Positions 1 through 8,399 of a stretch of DNA of 42,233 nucleotides are shown in pieces (positions within the stretch are counted from its first letter, which is position 1; every line of letters begins with the position of its first letter). This DNA comes from Nitrospirota bacterium (GTDB lineage Bacteria > Nitrospirota > Thermodesulfovibrionia > Thermodesulfovibrionales > Dissulfurispiraceae). A program made the position numbers and the translations under genes. The DNA lies in assembly GCA_009773415.1 (NCBI GenBank), contig WSNO01000024.1, forward strand, positions 1-42,233. The letters are read 5' to 3'. The notes under the pieces were generated by a model. That model was not told where the DNA came from and searched no databases. It was given only the letters and a program-made list of their open reading frames with translations.

Positions 1-1
1 G

Positions 2-112
2 GCATTTGTCATCTTCCATATCTACATCGGATGGCACAACGACATTGTTGAGCGCAACGGACTGGTAAGCTCGATTTTCAGCGGGTATAAATTTTTTGGT
101 TCTGGCCATTAG
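2..112 (+). CDS. C-terminal end of a NiFe-hydrogenase b-type cytochrome (partial)
   Basis: Only the last 36 codons are present, entering from the left edge and ending in TAG at 110-112. The translated tail (HIYIGWHNDIVERNGL, then SSIFSGYKFF) matches the C-terminus of the HyaC/HupC family: a last membrane helix ending in a His, followed by a cytoplasmic tail with the S-x-I-F/S-S-G-Y motif. In that family the protein carries two haems b and passes electrons from the periplasmic hydrogenase to quinone. The identification rests on this short tail alone. A strong terminator follows, so it is the last gene of its operon. Confidence 0.65.
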   Translation, partial: AFVIFHIYIGWHNDIVERNGLVSSIFSGYKFFGSGH

Positions 113-144
113 TTGTATTTGAGGTGTGCAACCTCCGCTCGTTT

Positions 145-185
145 GCCGTGGGTGCATCTGGCCAGGATGACCCACGGCTTTTTTT
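145..185 (+). terminator. Intrinsic terminator after the hydrogenase cytochrome
   Basis: A 9-bp perfect stem (GCCGTGGGT at 145-153 pairing with ACCCACGGC at 170-178) is followed directly by seven T (179-185). It lies 33 bases after the cytochrome stop and ends the left-edge operon. Confidence 0.9.
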
Positions 186-265
186 ACATGACATCTCGCA
201 CACTGCGCAATGAAATTTTACTGCAGCGCAAGAAAAACTTATTTTAATAAGATGGAGGAACCTGT

Positions 266-1357
266 ATGGAGGAAGTAAGTCGCGCCGGAGTAATGATTTT
301 AATCAGTGGTGTAGCTGTTGGCGTTCTTTTCGGGTTTGTATTGCAGCGTGGTCGGTACTGCATGAACTCAGCATTCAGGGATGTCATATTTATGAACGAC
401 TACACCTTGATGCGAGCCTATTTCATTGCTCTTCTTGTAGCGATTATCGGCGCAAATCTGCTCGAAGATTTCGGATTTCTTGGAGATGACGGTTTGCGGC
501 GCCAATCGTTTAATGTAGTTGCCAATATCATCGGAGGCTATATATTCGGACTCGGCATCGTCATGGCGGGAGGGTGCGGTAGCGGTATTATTTACCGGGT
601 CGGCGAAGGCTATACCTCAGCTGTCCTTGGAACTCTCGGGTTCATTACTTCACTGCTGGCTACATACAATGGGCCGCTGAAGCCGGTCATGCAGTATCTC
701 AAAAGCTTTAAACTGACTATTGGGCAGGGAGACGATGAGATAACGAATCCTGCGCTTTGGGATCTTTTCGGCGGTACGTCCGTCAAATGGATAGTTATCG
801 GCATTATAGCCGTTATAATTATTCCGATTGTCTGGAAAGGCAGGCCGCTGGCCGCCAAGACGAAAAAAGGATATGCATGGCCTTTGACCGGGATTCTGCT
901 CGGTCTTGTTATGGTGCTCGCGATATGGGCGTCATATTTCTGGGGCGGACAGGCTCGCGGTCTCTCAGCGGCCGGTCCGACATCGGAGGCGTTTCTGGCG
1001 ATTACGATGGGGAACAGTATGGCCAAGTTCGACCCAATGTTCGATTTCTGGGGAATTTTCACGGCAACATGGAGTGCGCTCTATATTTTCGGCATCCCGC
1101 TCGGGGCATATCTGAGCGCAAAATTACTCAAGGAGTTCAAGTGGCAGGCCCCGCCTGCACAGGAGTTGATGCGCGTTCTTATGGGCAGTTTCGTTATGGG
1201 ATTCGGCGCTGCCACAGCGGGCGGGTGTACAATCGGACATGCATTGACCGGCATATCGACGCTGGCGTTGTCCAGCATCGTTGCAACGATCTTTATGGTC
1301 CTCGGCAACTGGACGATGGTTTATTTCACATTTATCAGGCCTATGAGGGACGAATAA
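266..1357 (+). CDS. YeeE/YedE family transporter (DUF395, two-repeat form)
   Basis: A 363-residue polytopic membrane protein with the two tandem sulfur-transport (PF04143) repeats of YeeE/YedE. Members import thiosulfate, and some are linked genomically to selenium metabolism. The conserved cysteines used to pass sulfur species through the pore are visible: Cys32 (GRYCMNS), Cys104 (GGCGSGIIYR) and Cys321 (AGGCTIGHALTG). About nine hydrophobic segments span the length. The ATG at 266 is preceded by GGAGG at 8-base spacing. The gene stands alone between two terminators. The substrate (thiosulfate, sulfide or a selenium compound) cannot be told from sequence. A second YeeE/YedE system, split into two genes, lies at 33.8-34.9 kb. 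Confidence 0.88.
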   Translation: MEEVSRAGVMILISGVAVGVLFGFVLQRGRYCMNSAFRDVIFMNDYTLMRAYFIALLVAIIGANLLEDFGFLGDDGLRRQSFNVVANIIGGYIFGLGIVMAGGCGSGIIYRVGEGYTSAVLGTLGFITSLLATYNGPLKPVMQYLKSFKLTIGQGDDEITNPALWDLFGGTSVKWIVIGIIAVIIIPIVWKGRPLAAKTKKGYAWPLTGILLGLVMVLAIWASYFWGGQARGLSAAGPTSEAFLAITMGNSMAKFDPMFDFWGIFTATWSALYIFGIPLGAYLSAKLLKEFKWQAPPAQELMRVLMGSFVMGFGAATAGGCTIGHALTGISTLALSSIVATIFMVLGNWTMVYFTFIRPMRDE

Positions 1358-1407
1358 CCGCGACCGCGATTCTGTCGACCACAGATAAAACTTCAGTAGG
1401 AACCACT

Positions 1408-1430
1408 CCCCGGGCTAAAGCCCGGGGTTT
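1408..1430. terminator. Terminator hairpin after the YeeE/YedE gene
   Basis: CCCCGGGC at 1408-1415 pairs with GCCCGGGG at 1420-1427 around a TAAA loop, followed by TTTT on the plus strand. It ends the YeeE transcript. It also marks where similarity to the intact tonB of 8.7 kb stops, so the tonB remnant on the other strand runs into it. Confidence 0.8.
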
Positions 1431-1446
1431 TCTGGTCGATCTTGAT

Positions 1447-1585
1447 AAACCGAACTTTTTGATGGGATCCCTGTCTTTGTCCCTGTCTCCTGTTTGCTGT
1501 ACTGAAGGCACGTCCTGCTTCAGTACAGCGTGCGGCACTGCAGTCTCTGTGACATGAGCAGTAACTGCACTGCTCAGCGCGACAT
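1447..1585 (-). pseudogene. Decayed, internally deleted copy of tonB
   Basis: This segment is a degenerate duplicate of the tonB gene at 8400-9065. The start context is intact (GGGAGG then ATG at 1585), but the fourth codon is TGA. Roughly 220 bases present in the intact gene, covering the membrane anchor and first part of the proline-rich region, are missing. Similarity resumes with the stretch coding TAHVTE-AAVP and continues to the stretch coding KKFGL, matching SKSSVA of the intact copy. The C-terminal TonB domain is absent. With the leader and promoter immediately upstream, this is a relic of a duplicated uptake module. Confidence 0.8.
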
Positions 1586-1604
1586 CTGCTGAACCTCCCG
1601 AACA

Positions 1605-1763
1605 TAAAAAAAACCACGCCGACACGCACCTTCATGGTGCAGAGCCTTCATGGCCTTCATTTCTTAACGTCAGACACGCTACTGCCGCTTCATGCGGCTG
1701 CCCATACTTGCTGTACAGGTTTCTGTGCTTTGGATGTTAGCAAAGCCGCTGAGGATTCGTCAA
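1605..1763 (-). ncRNA. Duplicate (relic) copy A of the leader RNA with its promoter
   Basis: On the minus strand it is nearly base-for-base the leader in front of the intact tonB (9086-9243). The promoter is kept (TTGACG at 1758-1763, 18-base spacer, TAACAT at 1734-1739), as are the P1 and P2 hairpins, the two small hairpins with AUGAA loops and the T-tract. One change turns AAAGCC into AAGGCC in the anti-terminator arm. Because the gene behind it is dead, this copy is probably without function, but it could still be transcribed. Confidence 0.75.
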
Positions 1764-1776
1764 TTCCAGAAAATTA

Positions 1777-2884
1777 TTAATCCGGCAAGCAAATAGTATA
1801 TTCACGCGGCGTATCTGATTCTCGGATGTTCAAAATATTTCTGGACGCGTCCGGGCATTTTCTGCAGCATTCTCATATGGGAAACCAGCTTGCCTTTTAA
1901 TTCTTTGTCGTTTCTTGCAGGGACTCCAGAATGTACTCCATACTTGAGGTCGCAGTTCAGATATTCGTCAGGATTCAGTTCCGGTGAATACGATGGAAGG
2001 TAGAAGACTTCGATCTGGTCCTTGTTCTCCTGGAGCCATTGCTTCACGATCCTGCTATGATGTGTCTTCAGATTATCCACTATCAGAAATACCTTGCGCC
2101 CCGCATCTTTGACAAGCCGCTTCATGAACCGTATCATCAGGGCGGCGTTCATCGCCTCTTTATACACCATGAATCGCACTTTGCCCTGATTGGTTATCGC
2201 GGAAACCATGCTCATGCTTGTACGGTTGGCGTTGAGCCGTATGGTAGGTGTCTTGCCTTTGGGTGCATATCCCTTTGCCCGATTCTCATCATTGCGTATC
2301 CCTGTCTCATCGCACCAGTTGATTTCTGCTGATTCCTGCTTTGCACGTGCTGCTATAGCAGGGTATTGTTCCGTCAGCCATTGCTGTACTCGCGCCGGGT
2401 TCTGCTCATATGCCCGTCGAATGGGCTTCTGTGCTGTAAATCCCCACCGCTTCAGATATTCACCCACCGTTCTGATCGGCATCTTTATGCCATGCTTGAT
2501 TCTGATCAATTCCTGCACTGCTTTACGACGAGTCCACAGGGCAAACGGCATCTTCAGCTGATCTGGTGTCTTGTCCTGTATCTCTTTACGTATTATTGCT
2601 TCCTGATCTGCCTGTAGCGTCTTCTGCTCCTCGGGACGCCGACCACGCTGTCCTTTGGAAATACCTTCCCAGCCATTGCGCTCATATAGTTTGTAGACCG
2701 TGATGCAATGGCTCTGTGATATTCCCACCACTTCGGCTATCTCTCGATACTTCATCCCCTTCTGCCGAAGCTTTACGACCTGTCTTCTGATCTGATACTG
2801 CGCATCCTGATTTAATGTCCGGGCATCGATCTTTTCCATACCCCTATTTTATCATAATGGTTAACTATTTGCTTGCCAAGTTAA
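1777..2884 (-). mobile_element. IS630-like insertion sequence, complete
   Basis: A 1.1-kb element bounded by imperfect terminal inverted repeats. The left end reads TTAATCCGGCAAGCAAATAG. The right end, on the other strand, reads TTAACTTGGCAAGCAAATAG. They differ at three positions. Each end is flanked by TA (1775-1776 and 2885-2886), the target duplicated by IS630/Tc1-type transposition. It holds a single intact transposase. The insertion lies between the relic tonB leader and the 3' end of the 162-residue gene; removing it would shorten that protein by one residue. Confidence 0.85.
1802..2839 (-). CDS. IS630-family transposase
   Basis: 345 residues, full length for the family. The N-terminal half has helix-turn-helix DNA-binding segments (MKYREIAEVVGISQSH, residues 29-45), and the C-terminal half has the DDE catalytic core. 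The three acidic residues appear in CDETG (near 176), FLIVDNLKTHHS (near 255) and SPELNPDEYLN (near 291). No frameshift or stop is present, so the element may still be mobile. The ATG at 2839 follows AGGGG closely. The gene runs antisense to the host YeeE gene and parallel to the uptake modules. Confidence 0.93.
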   Translation of the reverse strand: MEKIDARTLNQDAQYQIRRQVVKLRQKGMKYREIAEVVGISQSHCITVYKLYERNGWEGISKGQRGRRPEEQKTLQADQEAIIRKEIQDKTPDQLKMPFALWTRRKAVQELIRIKHGIKMPIRTVGEYLKRWGFTAQKPIRRAYEQNPARVQQWLTEQYPAIAARAKQESAEINWCDETGIRNDENRAKGYAPKGKTPTIRLNANRTSMSMVSAITNQGKVRFMVYKEAMNAALMIRFMKRLVKDAGRKVFLIVDNLKTHHSRIVKQWLQENKDQIEVFYLPSYSPELNPDEYLNCDLKYGVHSGVPARNDKELKGKLVSHMRMLQKMPGRVQKYFEHPRIRYAA

Positions 2885-3369
2885 TAAATAAGCTGTCCGG
2901 CGGTCTGCGGCTGAAAGATGCTGAAAGTCCTGCACGCGTCCTCGCCGAGCATATCCGCGTATCGTGCATCACCATCTTCACAAACGAGGAAGCTCAGATG
3001 CCGGAGTCCATGGCTGAGAACATCCCTTTCATGAATTGCCGCCGGACGCGGCCTGAGTGGGTCATCCTGACGGCACCCTGCAAGGTCGTGAAATCCCAAA
3101 GTGTGAGGAAGCCTCCGGTCAGGCATCAACAGACGGCAGTATGCCAGATAGGAGAGTGCAATCGTTCCGTCATCCTCGAACCGCCAGCTCGTAGAGTGAA
3201 CAAGGGAAACAGTTTCTTCGACAGGCTTCAGGAACTCCAAGCCGTTAAGCAGGAAATATACCGCTGAATCAGGATTCATTCCGCTCGCGGAAAGGTCAGC
3301 CGTCTGCTTACCGTAATGGACAGCGTCTCTGTCAAATGCAAACGCAAAAAGTTCCACGTATGTTCTCAT
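2881..3369 (-). CDS. Uncharacterised 162-residue protein closing the first uptake module
   Basis: I do not recognise this family. The start overlaps the stop of the upstream ABC ATPase in an ATGA junction (3366-3369), so it is translationally coupled to the BtuC/BtuD-type importer. The sequence is soluble-looking, with no signal peptide or membrane segment. It has four cysteines (YLAYCRLL, LAGCRQD, FLVCEDG, EDACRT) and several histidines (HYG, HTLGFHDL, HERDVLSHGLRHL). A metal- or tetrapyrrole-handling role would suit the context but is only inference. The IS630 insertion falls in its last codons and appends one residue (Tyr) before a new TAA, leaving the protein essentially intact. Confidence 0.75.
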   Translation of the reverse strand: MRTYVELFAFAFDRDAVHYGKQTADLSASGMNPDSAVYFLLNGLEFLKPVEETVSLVHSTSWRFEDDGTIALSYLAYCRLLMPDRRLPHTLGFHDLAGCRQDDPLRPRPAAIHERDVLSHGLRHLSFLVCEDGDARYADMLGEDACRTFSIFQPQTAGQLIY

Positions 3370-4121
3370 TCGGCAATCACCACGGGCATTCCTTCGCTCC
3401 TGATAACCCTGAGCCGGGTGTTGTAAATATCAGAAAGAAATGTCGCGTCGGCCTCGGCTCCGTCAGGAGCACAGCGCAGTGAACCTTCATGCAAATAAAT
3501 ATGCCGATTACAGTATGTCAGCGCAAGTGTGGGGTCATGAAGCACCGCAACTATCGTGGTGCCTTCCTCCGAAAGTTTTCGGAGCAGCTTGAGCAGATGC
3601 ATCTGATTGCAGAGGTCGAGATGCGAAAGCGGCTCGTCAAGCAGTATTGTTCCCGGCGCCTGCGCAAGCACTCGGGCAATCATGACAAGCTGACGCTCGC
3701 CTCCCGACAGCTCGGTGTAGGCTCGCGGGCGCAGATGCTCGATGCCCACGACTTCAATGGCGTGCCGCGCATGCGCCCGGTCGCTTTCAGACGGCGTAAA
3801 GAGGACCTGAGCAGCTCTGCCGGTCAGCACAACTTCTTCGACGCTGAAGGGAAATACGGGTTCATGAAACTGAGGCAGATAGCCGACCAGTCCGGCACGT
3901 CTTGCAGGGGACGTGCGCGCAATATCCTGCCCGTCAACGAAAACAGTCCCATGCGGTATCGATACCATGCCGGCAATACATCGAAGCAGGGTTGATTTTC
4001 CGCTTCCGTTTCTGCCAAGAATAGCGGCGAATGCGCCGTGCGGAATTTCGAACGATACATCATGAAGCACGGTCCTATTGCTGTATCTCCAACTGAGAGA
4101 GCGTACAATCAGTGCCGTCAT
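3366..4121 (-). CDS. ABC importer ATPase, BtuD/FecE type (module 1)
   Basis: 251 residues with all nucleotide-binding motifs: Walker A GRNGSGKST (36-44), Q-loop near YLPQFHE (81-87), signature LSGGERQ (138-144), Walker B ILLDEP (159-164) and switch His195. It pairs with the permease just upstream (4-base overlap, 4118-4121) and the binding protein before that, forming a type II importer for a bulky chelate such as cobalamin, haem or a siderophore. Family membership is secure; the substrate is not. The second importer ATPase at 21.9 kb is a paralogue with the same motif spacing. Confidence 0.93.
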   Translation of the reverse strand: MTALIVRSLSWRYSNRTVLHDVSFEIPHGAFAAILGRNGSGKSTLLRCIAGMVSIPHGTVFVDGQDIARTSPARRAGLVGYLPQFHEPVFPFSVEEVVLTGRAAQVLFTPSESDRAHARHAIEVVGIEHLRPRAYTELSGGERQLVMIARVLAQAPGTILLDEPLSHLDLCNQMHLLKLLRKLSEEGTTIVAVLHDPTLALTYCNRHIYLHEGSLRCAPDGAEADATFLSDIYNTRLRVIRSEGMPVVIAE

Positions 4122-5122
4122 GCCGACATCCCCATGATTTTCCTCCTCAGCAACACGATAAACAGGGGAGCGCCGACAAGAACGGTGAAAATTCCTACCG
4201 GCAGCTCAAACGCGGCAATTGAGCGTGAAAAGTCATCGACAATCAACAAAAAAACAGCGCCGAGCGAGGCCGTCAGCGGCAGCAGGCGGCGATTATCAGC
4301 TCCGGCAATCAGACGGGCAAGATGAGGAAGCACCAGTCCGACCATGGCGATAATCCCAGCAACTGCGACTGCCGATGATGCCGCCAATGTCGCCGGGATG
4401 AGAATCAGTAGTTTTTCCCGCTCCGGATTGAGTCCGACAGACCGGGCTTCATCATCACCAAGAGCAAGAACATTCAAACGCCAGCGCATAAGCAGCAGCC
4501 ATATGCTTGAGAGGATAATCGGCGGAGCGGATGAGACAACCTTGCTCCATGTAGCGGTATGAAGATTGCCCATCGTCCATTGCACAATAGTCTGGAGGCG
4601 GAATGGATCTGCAAAAAACTGTACGACGGTCAGCAGCGCCGTAAAAAATCCGGTCACGATAATTCCGGCGAGAATAAGCGCCACAATAGATACCTTGCGG
4701 CGCGCATATGCAATGCCGTATGTCAGCCCGACAGCCGCCAACCCGCCCGCAAACGCGGAAGGTTGCAGCGGAAGAACCGGAAGAGCAAGAGCCAGTGCCG
4801 CACCGAATGCAGCGCCTGCCGACAGACCGAGGACATCCGGAGATACGAGCGGATTGCGAAAAAGACCCTGCAGTGCAGCTCCCGACAGGCTGAGCGCGAT
4901 GCCCACCAGCATCGCCAGCAGAACCCGGGGCAGACGAACATCCCTCACAATGGCTTCCGCCATCAGTGCCTGCTCATCGTCGACTGGCGTCTGCGATACC
5001 TGCCGCAAAAGATACGCGCCGATTTCGTCCTGCGTTACGACATCGGACGGTCCGATGAAGAGTGAAATAACTCCGGCCAGAAGCGGTATCGTTATCAGGA
5101 GAATGGGGAATACGCTCTTCAT
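4118..5122 (-). CDS. ABC importer permease, BtuC/FecCD family (module 1)
   Basis: 334 residues, the usual length for FecCD permeases, with about ten membrane helices. Family hallmarks are RLPRVLLAMLVG near residue 65, GLFRNPLVSPDVLGLSAGAAFG (90-112), RSVGLN in the cytoplasmic coupling loop near 228, and the GLVLPHLARL segment near 266. It forms the homodimeric inner-membrane channel of the importer with the downstream ATPase. Tight packing with both neighbours shows an operon. In module 2 the protein at 22683-23690 does the same job. Confidence 0.92.
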   Translation of the reverse strand: MKSVFPILLITIPLLAGVISLFIGPSDVVTQDEIGAYLLRQVSQTPVDDEQALMAEAIVRDVRLPRVLLAMLVGIALSLSGAALQGLFRNPLVSPDVLGLSAGAAFGAALALALPVLPLQPSAFAGGLAAVGLTYGIAYARRKVSIVALILAGIIVTGFFTALLTVVQFFADPFRLQTIVQWTMGNLHTATWSKVVSSAPPIILSSIWLLLMRWRLNVLALGDDEARSVGLNPEREKLLILIPATLAASSAVAVAGIIAMVGLVLPHLARLIAGADNRRLLPLTASLGAVFLLIVDDFSRSIAAFELPVGIFTVLVGAPLFIVLLRRKIMGMSA

Positions 5123-6145
5123 TTATGCCTTTTTCAGTCTGCCGCCGTAGAGCATATCGAGCATGCGTTGCTCTTCCCGCTTCAGGTCTATGTCGCGAAA
5201 CCGTTCAGGATGTGTCCACTTAGCAACCATCTTTACCGCATGGATATATTTCAGTGTCCAGAGGTCGCACAAAAAGACCTCCGGCAGTTCATGAACTCTT
5301 TTTGACCGCACCGCCTTGACCAGCCTCCATTGTTCATCTGCAATAACATCTGCCGGGTCTTTGCGGGCATTGAACCACATGACGATGACGTCCGGATTCC
5401 ACCCGATTACCTGTTCAAATTTCACGACCAGATGCTCATGCGGAAGGTGCCCGCACACATTCCGGCCGCCGGACATCGTAATAAGATCGTTTACCGTGCT
5501 TGAACCGCACGATGTTTCAAGATTCCCCTGCGCCCACATGTAATACACACCGGGGCGTTTTGAAGCCGGCACGTCCGCGATCCGAGCGGAAAAACGCCGA
5601 ACCTCATCACGAACATGGGAGACAAGTCTTTCGGCACGGGTTTTGGATCCGGTCATTCTGCCGAGTGCGATCATTTTCCGATCCACGTCGTCCCGGTTGC
5701 TGATAAAAACTCCGAAAACCCTGACTCCGCGTTCCTCCAGCGCCGCGATGACTTCTGTCTGCCGCGACCAGATAATAACAACATCGGGCTTGAGCGCAAT
5801 AACGCTTTCGATGCTCACGAAATCCCAGTTCCCGGGCGCGGGCAGCTTTTTGTTCCGAATCCGTTCATCAAGCTTGGCATAATAGGGGAAAACAGGATTC
5901 TGATAGACATTGGCCGGGATACCGACAACACGTTGTTCCTGACCAAGCATGTACAATCCGCTCAATGTACTTTCGATGAGACAGACGATCCGGCTCACAG
6001 GCTTTTGAAACGTAATCGTCTTGCCGCGGAAATCGGTCACGGTTATCGCTTTTTCAGCGGCGAATACATGACTCCCCGCGCCCGCTAGAAAAACGCTGAA
6101 GACGATTACCAGAAGGCTGAGCTTCAAAAACCTTTGTCGTATCAC
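5123..6145 (-). CDS. Periplasmic binding protein, BtuF/FepB type (module 1)
   Basis: A cluster-A substrate-binding protein with the two-lobed periplasmic binding domain (PF01497). A GTG start at 6145 gives an ideal signal peptide (MIRQRFLKLSLL then a hydrophobic core, cleavage after SHVFA). The frame is open to a GTG at 6169, but that codon lies inside a terminator stem. Motifs include VVGIPAN, ESVIALKPDVVIIW and EQVIGWNPDVIVMW, which form the ligand cleft edges. It differs clearly from the other two binding proteins in the window, which resemble each other, so module 1 may carry a different ligand. No good ribosome site precedes either start. Confidence 0.85.
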   Translation of the reverse strand: MIRQRFLKLSLLVIVFSVFLAGAGSHVFAAEKAITVTDFRGKTITFQKPVSRIVCLIESTLSGLYMLGQEQRVVGIPANVYQNPVFPYYAKLDERIRNKKLPAPGNWDFVSIESVIALKPDVVIIWSRQTEVIAALEERGVRVFGVFISNRDDVDRKMIALGRMTGSKTRAERLVSHVRDEVRRFSARIADVPASKRPGVYYMWAQGNLETSCGSSTVNDLITMSGGRNVCGHLPHEHLVVKFEQVIGWNPDVIVMWFNARKDPADVIADEQWRLVKAVRSKRVHELPEVFLCDLWTLKYIHAVKMVAKWTHPERFRDIDLKREEQRMLDMLYGGRLKKA

Positions 6146-6149
6146 GAGC

Positions 6150-6184
6150 AAAAAGAGAGCAGCCTCCACAACCGGAGGCTGCTC
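6150..6184 (-). terminator. Intrinsic terminator between receptor and binding-protein genes
   Basis: On the minus strand an 11-bp perfect stem (GAGCAGCCTCC with GGAGGCTGCTC, 6157-6184, 6-base loop) is followed by TCTTTTT. It starts 8 bases after the receptor stop, inside the operon. Partial termination here would give more receptor than inner-membrane importer. Confidence 0.85.
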
Positions 6185-6192
6185 AAACCCTC

Positions 6193-8217
6193 CTAAAATC
6201 TGATCTCGATACTTGCCATGGCATTAAATCCAGGGTCTCTGAACTGCCATGGCATCTCATACTTGCGGTCAAAAAGATTATTCACATCCAGATTCAGTGC
6301 GGCGTTATACTCCTGCGTCTTGAACAGGCCCTTCTTCGCCTTCAGATTGACTACTCCATACTCGCCAAACTGCCGGCGGTTTCCTTTGTCAGTGCTGTCA
6401 TAGTATGCACCAACATACTGGAAATAGGGAGAAATTGAAATCTCATACGGCAGAGCTGCCGTGAATCCGACATTCGCGATCCAGTTCGGCACGAACGGCA
6501 CATCACTGCCGTCCTGAGCCGAATCTATCGGGTTCTTCACGTGAGTATCCGTAAAGGTGGCGTTCGCAAACCACATAATCGCCGGACTGATGAAGTGGGC
6601 GATTTCAAATTCCACTCCATTGGAACGGGACTTTCCGGCATTGACTGACTGGGTCTGAGACGGGGTCGAGTTCACGACGTTTTCGACGATAGCGTCATCA
6701 ACAACGGTATAGAAACCTCGCACCCCAACGCGTAGATTATCAAACACCCACGCATCACCGCCGAGATCAATGCTCATGCCTTTTTCAGGCTTGAGGCTTG
6801 GGTTTGGCAGCTGTCCGTTTCTGCCGGCTACCCCGAGATCCGATGCAAGCAGAGTTCCGCCGACAGACTTCGCCGACGGAACGATATAGCTGGATCCGGC
6901 ATTTGCGTATACGCCGGCACGAGGCGAGATGTTGTATCTGGCGCCGGCGCTCCAGAGGAAGCGATCCCACGATTTGTCTGTCCGCTCAGGAGTAACGCCG
7001 CTGATCAGGTCATAATTGTGCTGCGTATAGGCATAGCGTCCTCCGAGTCGGAGGACCCAGTTGTCCAGCATCAGTTTTTCTTCTGCATAGAGACCGTGGC
7101 TGCGGGCGGTCATGTCATTGCCGATGGATCTGACCCCCCCGGTCTCGGCGAAAGTTTCATATGTTGCATGCTGAAAATCTGTTCCAACAGTCAGCAGGCT
7201 GTTCTTCCAGTGCTTCCATGAAATCGAGAGATCGGCAGGAACGATGTTCTGCTTGACGCCGTCCTTCTCTCGCAGACTCAGAACGGGAAAGTTGTCTTCT
7301 TCCCATCTGCGGTCGTAGTACCGGTACCCGGCCTTGAAATTGAGAGTGACGTCTTGGCTCAGCCTGTTTTCATAAGTGGCATTGATAAGATCATACTGGT
7401 GTTCGAAGCCACGGTTCGGGCGTCCCGTGTCACCGGTATGCGATGTATGGTGTGCAAACAGAGAAACTTTTGATTTGTCAGGCGTGATGAAATAGGTTGT
7501 TTTAAAAAAGAGCTTAATTTTTCTGTAGTCAGGATCATCGATCATGTTCAGCCAGGAGGGATTCGTCCCATAATTCGTATAGTCGGACTGCTCGTAACCC
7601 GCTCCGAGGAAATAATGAACATTCCCCTTAAATCCCTCATGATACAGTTTGCCCTGCAACGTATTCCAGGTACCGTAGCCCGCGAGAATCCGGGTCATGG
7701 GGGTTATAATCCGCTCTTTCGTGATCAGGTTGGAGATGCCGGCAAGCGCGGCCTGATTACCCGCGAAATCCATGCTCATATAGTTCGGGTACATTATCGA
7801 GGCAGGACCCCGGTGCAGCTCTGCCCGATTCAGGTAAATCGATTCGAGGCTCATGGGATCGACGAAGGAATCGATCGGCAGCCCGTCGAGCAGATACGCA
7901 TTATATTTCGGACCGAATCCGCCATATGACCCCCAGTTTGCATCATTCCGCGACAGCGGGTTCACAAATGTGCCGGGCTGATACTTGAAAATTTCCGCAA
8001 GATTCCGGTTCGGAAGCGTTCGGTTTTCTATTTCTTCAGCAAGGATAACGTCGACCTTCTGGGTTACCGAATCCTGCGGCTGAGCTGTCTTCTCAGCTGT
8101 CACCACCATCTCTTTCATCTCATACGGTTTCTTTGCGTCTGCTCTCTTCTCCTCCGCCGTGGCGACTCCCGTAAAAACGAGGAGCAGACCCATGGCAATA
8201 ATAAAACTAATCTTCAT
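6193..8217 (-). CDS. TonB-dependent outer-membrane receptor (module 1)
   Basis: 674 residues. A signal peptide (about 1-21, ending VATA) is followed by a TonB-box-like stretch (EMVVTAEK, 36-43), the plug domain (with LLDGLPIDSF and RAELHRGPASIMYP) and a 22-strand barrel ending in the usual C-terminal Phe (SIEIRF). It imports a large chelate across the outer membrane using TonB energy. The ATG at 8217 follows AGGAGG at good spacing. It lies between tonB and the binding-protein gene. The plug is atypical of BtuB, so the ligand could be a siderophore, corrinoid or other metal chelate. The 182 bases upstream hold no convincing gene. Confidence 0.92.
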   Translation of the reverse strand: MKISFIIAMGLLLVFTGVATAEEKRADAKKPYEMKEMVVTAEKTAQPQDSVTQKVDVILAEEIENRTLPNRNLAEIFKYQPGTFVNPLSRNDANWGSYGGFGPKYNAYLLDGLPIDSFVDPMSLESIYLNRAELHRGPASIMYPNYMSMDFAGNQAALAGISNLITKERIITPMTRILAGYGTWNTLQGKLYHEGFKGNVHYFLGAGYEQSDYTNYGTNPSWLNMIDDPDYRKIKLFFKTTYFITPDKSKVSLFAHHTSHTGDTGRPNRGFEHQYDLINATYENRLSQDVTLNFKAGYRYYDRRWEEDNFPVLSLREKDGVKQNIVPADLSISWKHWKNSLLTVGTDFQHATYETFAETGGVRSIGNDMTARSHGLYAEEKLMLDNWVLRLGGRYAYTQHNYDLISGVTPERTDKSWDRFLWSAGARYNISPRAGVYANAGSSYIVPSAKSVGGTLLASDLGVAGRNGQLPNPSLKPEKGMSIDLGGDAWVFDNLRVGVRGFYTVVDDAIVENVVNSTPSQTQSVNAGKSRSNGVEFEIAHFISPAIMWFANATFTDTHVKNPIDSAQDGSDVPFVPNWIANVGFTAALPYEISISPYFQYVGAYYDSTDKGNRRQFGEYGVVNLKAKKGLFKTQEYNAALNLDVNNLFDRKYEMPWQFRDPGFNAMASIEIRF

Positions 8218-8399
8218 GTTTCCTCCTGTCTGTTTTCGTTCGCGTCCGGCAGAATCAAGACGTAAACGGTGCTGATCGCATTGTTCTCAAAGAGGCGGCA
8301 TATCTTCCTGCCGGTGCGACCGCCGCCCTGCCCGTTCCTCTGGTGTTTTGATCTCATGATTCCACGTTTCGCTTTTTCTTTTCATCACCTCATTCTGTT

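Noticed and set aside
8287-8385. A 32-codon frame on the minus strand between tonB and the receptor of module 1
   Set aside because: The GAGGT before its ATG is too close, the peptide is very basic and without motif, and nothing similar lies between tonB and receptor in module 2.
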